A DNA stretch of 64,000 nt from Ciona intestinalis (Eukaryota > Chordata > Ascidiacea > Phlebobranchia > Cionidae), in NCBI RefSeq assembly GCF_000224145.3, contig NC_020173.2:3449620-3513619 (forward strand), in the 5' to 3' direction. The translations under genes and the position numbers were made by a program. Shown here piece by piece: positions 58,831 to 64,000 of the stretch (its first letter is position 1; the number at the start of each line of letters is the position of its first letter). The notes under the pieces are model-generated. The model was not told the origin of the DNA, ran no database searches, and saw only the letters and a list, made by a program, of their open reading frames with translations.

Positions 58831-61800
58831 TTATTCCAAAAGTGGAGCTTTTTCGCTTGATGGTACAACAGATGCAAGGTAAAATAGTGACTTTTTGGGC
58901 CCCTTTTCGCAGGGGTACAGACTTGTATATGATGGTAAATCACCATTTCTGTCTTTTATGTAAGCCAGGTCTCCATTGATGCTTAGCTGAGAAACAGTGT
59001 GTGTTTGTATTGTATTAACAATAATAACAATAGATATAATCCTAATATTGTGATTTAATAATGCATACATTGTGTGGGCAGGATTTGCTACACACATCCT
59101 TGCTTTGTTGTATCACTGACAATGTTAACAGGAACTTACCTTTTTGGGTTTACTAGTACACTGCGCAACACAAAGAATAAACAGCACACACACAGTACAC
59201 ATCCAGAATGTGATCAAAGCTAGCTCTGGGAAACCATAACGACCATATTTCCTGAAAAATTGATCGCATTTTTAAATACAGAAAAAATGCACTTTTGTAA
59301 TATCTTAAAAAAATATCAGTATAAAAATCTGATGTACCTCATCAGACAGTCCCATGTGTTGGTATGAACATTAGACCAGTAATATTCATCATCATCTGTA
59401 AGAAATTGGCCCTCGATTTTTAAATCAGGCGAGAAGTAGCTACGCCTGGCAAAAAATCAAAATAAGACAATTTTTTTTGCGAAATTTAAACCGAACTTAC
59501 ATGTTGGCATTGGTTTGTAAGTTTGATTCCACTCGGTCATCTAATGTGGTCTTGGATCCAAAACCATCAGTGTTTAACATCAGTTGCTTGTTAAAACCTG
59601 GGTATTGTGTGTTTATCTCTGGGTTTCTTCGTCCATACTGCAGTTAATGAATAAATTAAAGAATGTAACTGTCACGTTAATACGGCTAGATTTTTTTTAC
59701 TTCGTCGACTTTCATAACTAAAATGCGAGCAGGAATATCCAGTTTATTGAGTACTAATGTCACTTCGATTACTGTGTTTTATATGCAAATAAAATGAAGT
59801 TTAACGCTCTTCTTTAACATAAGAAAAGGGGCAAATATTACAATACAGACCAGAACAGTGGGAACCATGATTAAGGCAATGAATTATTGACATTATTTCT
59901 ACGTTCAACAATGGTCTGGTCGCCTGGATAAGATTCACGCTGATAGGTGACGTACGATTTAGCCCTAGGTTACGGGAACGTCTTGCGGCAGTGCAACTTA
60001 TTGATCTTGGCGGAGTTATGATAGTCATTATAACATTGAGTGTTCTGTTTCATACACCCCATGCTCGTATGCCAGTTGACACATGTCCTTTATATATAGC
60101 TGACAGTTTAAATAACTCATGGAGGATCACTGACAAAATCATAATGCCAATTTTTAATTATTTCTGTGCTGACAGAACTTTCAGTGCAAAGAAAGGAACT
60201 GAAATGCAACTTTGGAAGGAAGTGAAATTACTGTCAAAACCTGATTATTTGAGACTTTCTTGTGGCAATATTGTCAGTGGTACATGGGTTGTTTACTGTC
60301 AGCCGTACGTAAAACAGGTGTCAACTCATAGGTGGGTATGAGGTGTATGAAACAAAACACCCAATGTTATAACGACTACCATAGCCGGATAGCTCTACCA
60401 AGGCACGTTATGGGTTGTCGGATGTAAAAATGACTAAAATTAGACAAGCTGTCCTTAGCCTACCATAATACAGCACACAACACATAAAACACATACAGTG
60501 AATAGCCTACTGAATACAATATAGCCTACTAAAAAAAATACCGCAAAAATCTAGGATTTCCTATGAAAACACACAACATATACCTCAATAACAAACACTT
60601 GATGCTTTCCACCAACATTGACATCAATGATTTCTGTCTTAGCTGGTGAAGACATCAATGAGTTAAAGAACTGCATAGAATCTGATGCAGACTGCATCAT
60701 ACTTTGCATTATACGGTCAGTGGCTTGCATGGCAGGGTGGTTGAACAACTGAAATTTGTAAATACTGAGTTTGTAAAGAAGAATTAGTTTTGAACATATG
60801 ATTGTATATGGGATTTAAATGCTAAATTTAGCAAAAATTAGTGCTGTTATTATAAGTTTATTGTTTATGGTAAACAAAAAACAATAGTAGATATTTTTAT
60901 ATAATATGAACTAATGTGATACTTAGCTATAATTATTTAAACCACAAAAGATTTACATAAATGTAAATGTTCACTATACTCACCTGTGAAAACAAATCAT
61001 CACTTTGTGAAAAGAATGAATCATCTTGTGAAGGCTCATCATTCAAAAATAAATCTCCCGTGAAAAGTTCTATATGCTGCTTCTGATTAGAGAGCTGTAA
61101 TGAAAAAAAAAATTACCCGGTATTTTGATGACATTCTGTATTACATGCATTATAATAATACAATAGGCAATAGCTACCATGTCTTGTCTTTTCTGTGCAG
61201 CTGGTACAGCACTACTGCAACCAAACCTACAAGCAGTGGAGTCTGTTGAATACGCCTCATCACAAGCTGAGGAAACAATTGTTGTAATTAATTATACAAG
61301 TTTTAGATAAACATATCTTTTTTTTAATTTTTATTGATAGCAGACAAAAATATATTTTCCAACTTGTTATAAATTAATATCACACGTTTTATATAGACAT
61401 AAATGTGACTTTTATCATTCCTAACTGATAGCGGACAAAAATATTTTTTCCAACAACTAAAAATGTGATTTATTTTGTAAATAACAATAAGAAAATAAAA
61501 TAACACACAGTTTATATAAGGAAAAGACCAGCCCACATGAAAATACTGATGAACAATTTCAAGCCTCAGGCCAGTTAGGCAGTTAGTATTACAAAACAAC
61601 AACAACCTTCCAGATATTATATCCCATGCTTCCATTGTTTATAAATAAAAGATAATTTTCTGGCTTTTAATTAAAAAACGAAATATGATGTAAATTCTGT
61701 AGAATGTTTTAACTTGCACTCTTCATTGTTAATTCTTATGTAGTGACACCATTTTTTATTAACACATGACAAAATGCATATCAAACAAACAGCAAATAAA

Positions 61801-62520
61801 TTCAATTTGTTTCTGTAAAAAGCAGAAAAAGAGTCACATGATTTTAAATATAACATGTAACTAACTTTTCCTCACAGGGCTGGAAAACGACGGTCGTTAT
61901 AATACAGGTGTTCATACACCTCGTGCCAGCTTACGAGTTACCGTGCATGTTATTTTGTGGGTGCTTTTTTATAATTTACCTGAATTGCATTCCTCAAGTG
62001 TTGAAGTTACATTAACTGGAATAGACATCCATTCACAAATCGTGTAAAGTCTGCATCCGCGATCACATGCAGATACATCAGCTTCGTCCTGAAATCAGAA
62101 GAAATTTGATTAATTCGTTAGCAAATTACAATACAGAAATTACATGCAATAAATAAAAATTAAGCACTGATAAACAATTCATTTCTTAATGTATAATTTT
62201 AATATATTTAAACTAAATTAAACAGTGATGACACTGTGTGTGTATATTACAAACTTTATGTGAAATTATAAGAAATGGCATTATACACACAGGTGACTGA
62301 GCAGAAGGTTTTCTAACTGGCACAGCAGCGACTAGCACGGTAGCACCCAATCATTTTTAAAATGTAAGTATATAGTTTACTACACACAACTTACCATATT
62401 TGCTGCACATTGTTTGTTGCAATCAGGCGTTTCTCCCATGAAAGTATCGAACGCATCCCCGCTTAGGACTACATTGTTTACACAGCCAAAAAGAACAACG
62501 AGTACGCTATACACAAACAT
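58831..62520 (-). CDS. TMEM59: TMEM59-family membrane protein
   Basis: A single-pass Golgi/endosomal glycoprotein family linked in vertebrates to trafficking, APP glycosylation and selective autophagy. Nine exons join in phase: 62520-62395, 62088-61980, 61266-61178, 61094-60984, 60748-60584, 59637-59501, 59445-59338, 59251-59140 and 58986-58831, giving 370 residues (human 323). A signal peptide (VYSVLVVLFGCVNNVVLS) precedes the family's cysteine pattern: DAFDTFMGETPDCNKQCA, DVSACDRGCRLYTICEWM and CDEAYSTDSTACRFGCSS. Exon 5 to 6 (HQVFVIE then YGRRNPEI) parallels human KIVIFQSKPEI. One membrane span lies at about 291-313. The cytosolic exon starts LSINGDLAYI, matching human LSIYGDLEFM. Intron 2 has a SINE, and intron 5 an antisense ORF. 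TMEM59 versus TMEM59L cannot be decided by eye. Confidence 0.9.
59991..60341 (+). other. Antisense ORF in TMEM59 intron 5
   Basis: A 116-codon ORF lies on the plus strand inside a 946-bp intron of the minus-strand TMEM59 gene. The peptide is not low-complexity (contains DTCPLYIADSLNNSWRITDK) and its end overlaps SINE-like sequence (TATGAGGTGTATGAA near 60340). It could be a remnant of a mobile element or chance. I recognise no family. Confidence 0.25.
60311..60435 (+). repeat. SINE-like fragment in TMEM59 intron
   Basis: It contains GTCAACTCATAGGTGGGTAT, GAGGTGTATGAA and TTATAACGACTACC, a diverged form of the 3' module seen at 61858-61970 and 24044-24185. Confidence 0.35.
61858..61970 (-). 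repeat. SINE 3' module in TMEM59 intron 2
   Basis: It reads on the minus strand as ATGCACGGTAACTCGTAAGC, TGGCACGAGGTGTATGAACA, then ATAACGACCGTCGTTTTCCA and GTGAGGAAAAGTTAG. This is the fullest copy of the module and it defines the order of its parts. Confidence 0.5.
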
Positions 62521-62742
62521 TGCACCTATACCTAGAGTTTCGACCATAACCTAAAGTCCAGAACTGTAACGCCTTTATTGTATAAACAGAAACACGTCCT
62601 ACCAAAATCACTGTTCGACAGAAATGGTAAACAAACCACTTTGCAAACAGACCCTTGGTTCTCTGCTACCGCCTGGCGATAGCCTACATTTACGCACATA
62701 TGTACTGGGGACAGTAACCTATACTTTGTGCTGCAGACTATA

Positions 62743-62805
62743 AGCAAAGAGATTAAAACCATCTTTTAAGCAAAGAGATTAAAAGATGGTTTTAATCTCT
62801 TTGCT
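62743..62805. repeat. Perfect 25-bp inverted repeat with 13-nt loop
   Basis: The left arm 62743-62767 and right arm 62781-62805 are exact inverses (core GCAAAGAGATTAAAACCATC). The 13-nt spacer AAGCAAAGAGATT itself repeats the start of the left arm. It lies between TMEM59 (223 bp upstream of its ATG) and the 3' end of the neighbouring minus-strand gene. Confidence 0.97.
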
Positions 62806-62842
62806 ATAAGTATTAAATTACACAACGTTTTTAAAAACCTTT

Positions 62843-62848
62843 TTTATT
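62843..62848 (-). terminator. Poly(A) signal of the terminal unrecognised gene
   Basis: AATAAA on the minus strand, about 92 bp past the TAG stop at 62940-62942. Confidence 0.6.
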
Positions 62849-62939
62849 TTTCGGTCAATAAACGCGATTTTTAAGTAAATTTTATGTGAATATTATTGTA
62901 TAACATCGCTCTAATATGCAGTACGTAGCCTATCAGTCG

Positions 62940-63785
62940 CTATTCGGTTTTCACAGTGCTGGCAATTGAACCAGGCTTTGGTGCCTTAGCACCAAGGTAT
63001 CTCCCTTTGTTTTCAAACAAAACCGGGGGCTCGTATGCCATGTTAAACTTAGTAACTCGCTTTACCGAGTCAAATGAATCAGTCGACGCTGTCTCCGCTT
63101 TGAGGTCTTCAACGTTGTCTGTATTCTGTGGACTAGCAGCGGCCAACATAGCAAGAGCAAGTGCTTCTTTTTCTCGCTCTCTTAAACGTTTGCTTCTTTC
63201 CGAAAGCTCCGCGTTTCGCAGTTTCTCCGAAAGGTCCGCTATGTCAAAGAAGAAGTCATTCGACGGTACAGTATGACGAGTAAACATGTTTAACTGGGCA
63301 AACGAATGATGGTTTCTTTTTGGTCTGTCACTACGTCTTGAAACCTCATTTCTTTCCTGCTGCAATGCAAGTACAGTAGCCAAGTCGACGTTCAACACTT
63401 TGCCGTCGTGCTGTACTGGACTAGACTGCAACTTATGGGAACTACTGGTAGGTTTCTTTCTCAAACTTTCCGAAGTATTTTTAATTTCCTTCGACTCGGT
63501 CGGCGAAACGATATCTATCGCTTGCATCTGAACCGCATCGTGTCTTTTGTAAATCATATTGTGAGGAGCATCGGTATCTGTTTCGTTAAAATCATCTTCA
63601 TTGTTGGATTTAGCAACGACAGCTAACACATCGACGTCGTTTTCGTTTTCAGTTGTTTCCTGGATTGCTTCGAACCCGCTCAAAAGACGACGAGATTTTG
63701 ATCTTGATATTTTCTTAGGCTCACTTCCCAGCGACAAGGAAGAAATATTTTGCTCATTCGTATTTGAGCCTAGATCAGTTTCCAC
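62940..63785 (-). CDS. Last exon of an unrecognised gene
   Basis: A 281-codon terminal exon starting after the acceptor TATACCAG (63786-63787) in phase 0 and ending in TAG. Upstream exons lie beyond the window, so the ORF start at 63860 is not the real start. The protein is polar and probably mostly disordered. It has a basic patch (KKISRSKSRRLLSGF), acidic stretches (NEDDFNETDTDAP) and a likely helix of mixed charge at about 210-250 (contains DIADLSEKLRNAELSERSKR), then a conserved-looking end (AYEPPVLFENKGRYLGAKAP). I recognise no family. The upstream intron holds a MITE. Confidence 0.65.
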   Translation of the reverse strand: METDLGSNTNEQNISSLSLGSEPKKISRSKSRRLLSGFEAIQETTENENDVDVLAVVAKSNNEDDFNETDTDAPHNMIYKRHDAVQMQAIDIVSPTESKEIKNTSESLRKKPTSSSHKLQSSPVQHDGKVLNVDLATVLALQQERNEVSRRSDRPKRNHHSFAQLNMFTRHTVPSNDFFFDIADLSEKLRNAELSERSKRLREREKEALALAMLAAASPQNTDNVEDLKAETASTDSFDSVKRVTKFNMAYEPPVLFENKGRYLGAKAPKPGSIASTVKTE

Positions 63786-63829
63786 CTGGTATAGATAATT
63801 AAGATAATCAATATATATGTATATAGTAT

Positions 63830-64000
63830 ATTGTAGGGGAAGACGGGACATATTCAGCAAATAATATTAGGATCTTGTTTTAAACAATTAGCAACGGTCT
63901 ATATGGGAGTCATGAGAATACGGTTTTATACTGTCCTTCATTTATCACCAAATGGGACGATTACATAAAATAAAAGAGTGTCCTATTTTTCCCCACCCTA
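63830..64000 (+). mobile_element. MITE copy (family A) at window edge
   Basis: It begins TATTGTAGGGGAAGACGGGA and reaches TTTTTCCCCACCCTA at the last base, so only the final few bases are outside. It lies in the intron upstream of the exon at 63785. Confidence 0.8.

Noticed and set aside
59699-59783. Open minus segment with MKVDE before a GTAAAA donor in TMEM59 intron 5
   Set aside because: Its phase does not fit the flanking exons, and joining exon 5 directly to exon 6 gives the family sequence.

Overview
The window looks like nuclear DNA of a tunicate, most probably a Ciona species. Nearly every gene has a clear vertebrate counterpart, introns are short (often 100-800 bp), genes are packed a few hundred bases apart, non-coding DNA is AT-rich, and one small terminal-inverted-repeat element recurs about a dozen times. 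The species is inferred; no database was searched. Two 50-base N runs (7812-7861 and 27282-27331) are assembly gaps, and each sits in or beside a gene that looks wrong there.

Layout, left to right. CDC37, the kinase-loading co-chaperone of Hsp90, runs on the minus strand (80-4454). An unrecognised coiled-coil gene follows on the plus strand (5897-7254), then mitochondrial NAD kinase NADK2 on minus (8293-11451), whose last exon is missing next to the first gap. A secreted lipase with a PLAT domain is on plus (15503-20734). The minus-strand homologue of human C1orf87 (23833-29456) contains a duplicated exon pair beside the second gap. Intronless KLHL18 is on plus (30177-31907).

Next comes a dense mitochondrial group: a UQCRB-like complex III subunit (minus, 32953-33501), glutaryl-CoA dehydrogenase GCDH (minus, 34510-36480), a membrane J-protein like DNAJC4 (plus, 36818-37693) and the complex III hinge protein UQCRH (minus, 38059-39072). 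After a long gene-poor stretch come casein kinase 1 alpha (minus, 43823-45009) and an OATP/SLCO organic-anion transporter (plus, 48221-54420). Intronless SNRNP40 (plus, 56151-57206) converges on intronless MTG2, a mitochondrial Obg GTPase (minus, 57391-58599). TMEM59 (minus, 58831-62520) and the last exon of an unrecognised gene (minus, 62940-63785) close the window.

Exon boundaries were derived by hand from GT-AG (one GC-AG) sites with reading-phase bookkeeping; in every multi-exon gene listed the phases agree across all junctions. These are mostly unrelated housekeeping genes. The functional links visible are mitochondrial (NADK2, GCDH, the two complex III subunits, MTG2) and the two divergent gene pairs that share short promoters. 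Outside genes the main structure is repetitive: about 13 copies of a roughly 195-bp MITE with TA-type flanks, fragments of a tRNA-derived SINE, a perfect 25-bp hairpin, a 36-bp palindrome and two short tandem duplications. I found no CRISPR array, rRNA, convincing functional tRNA or virus-like element.
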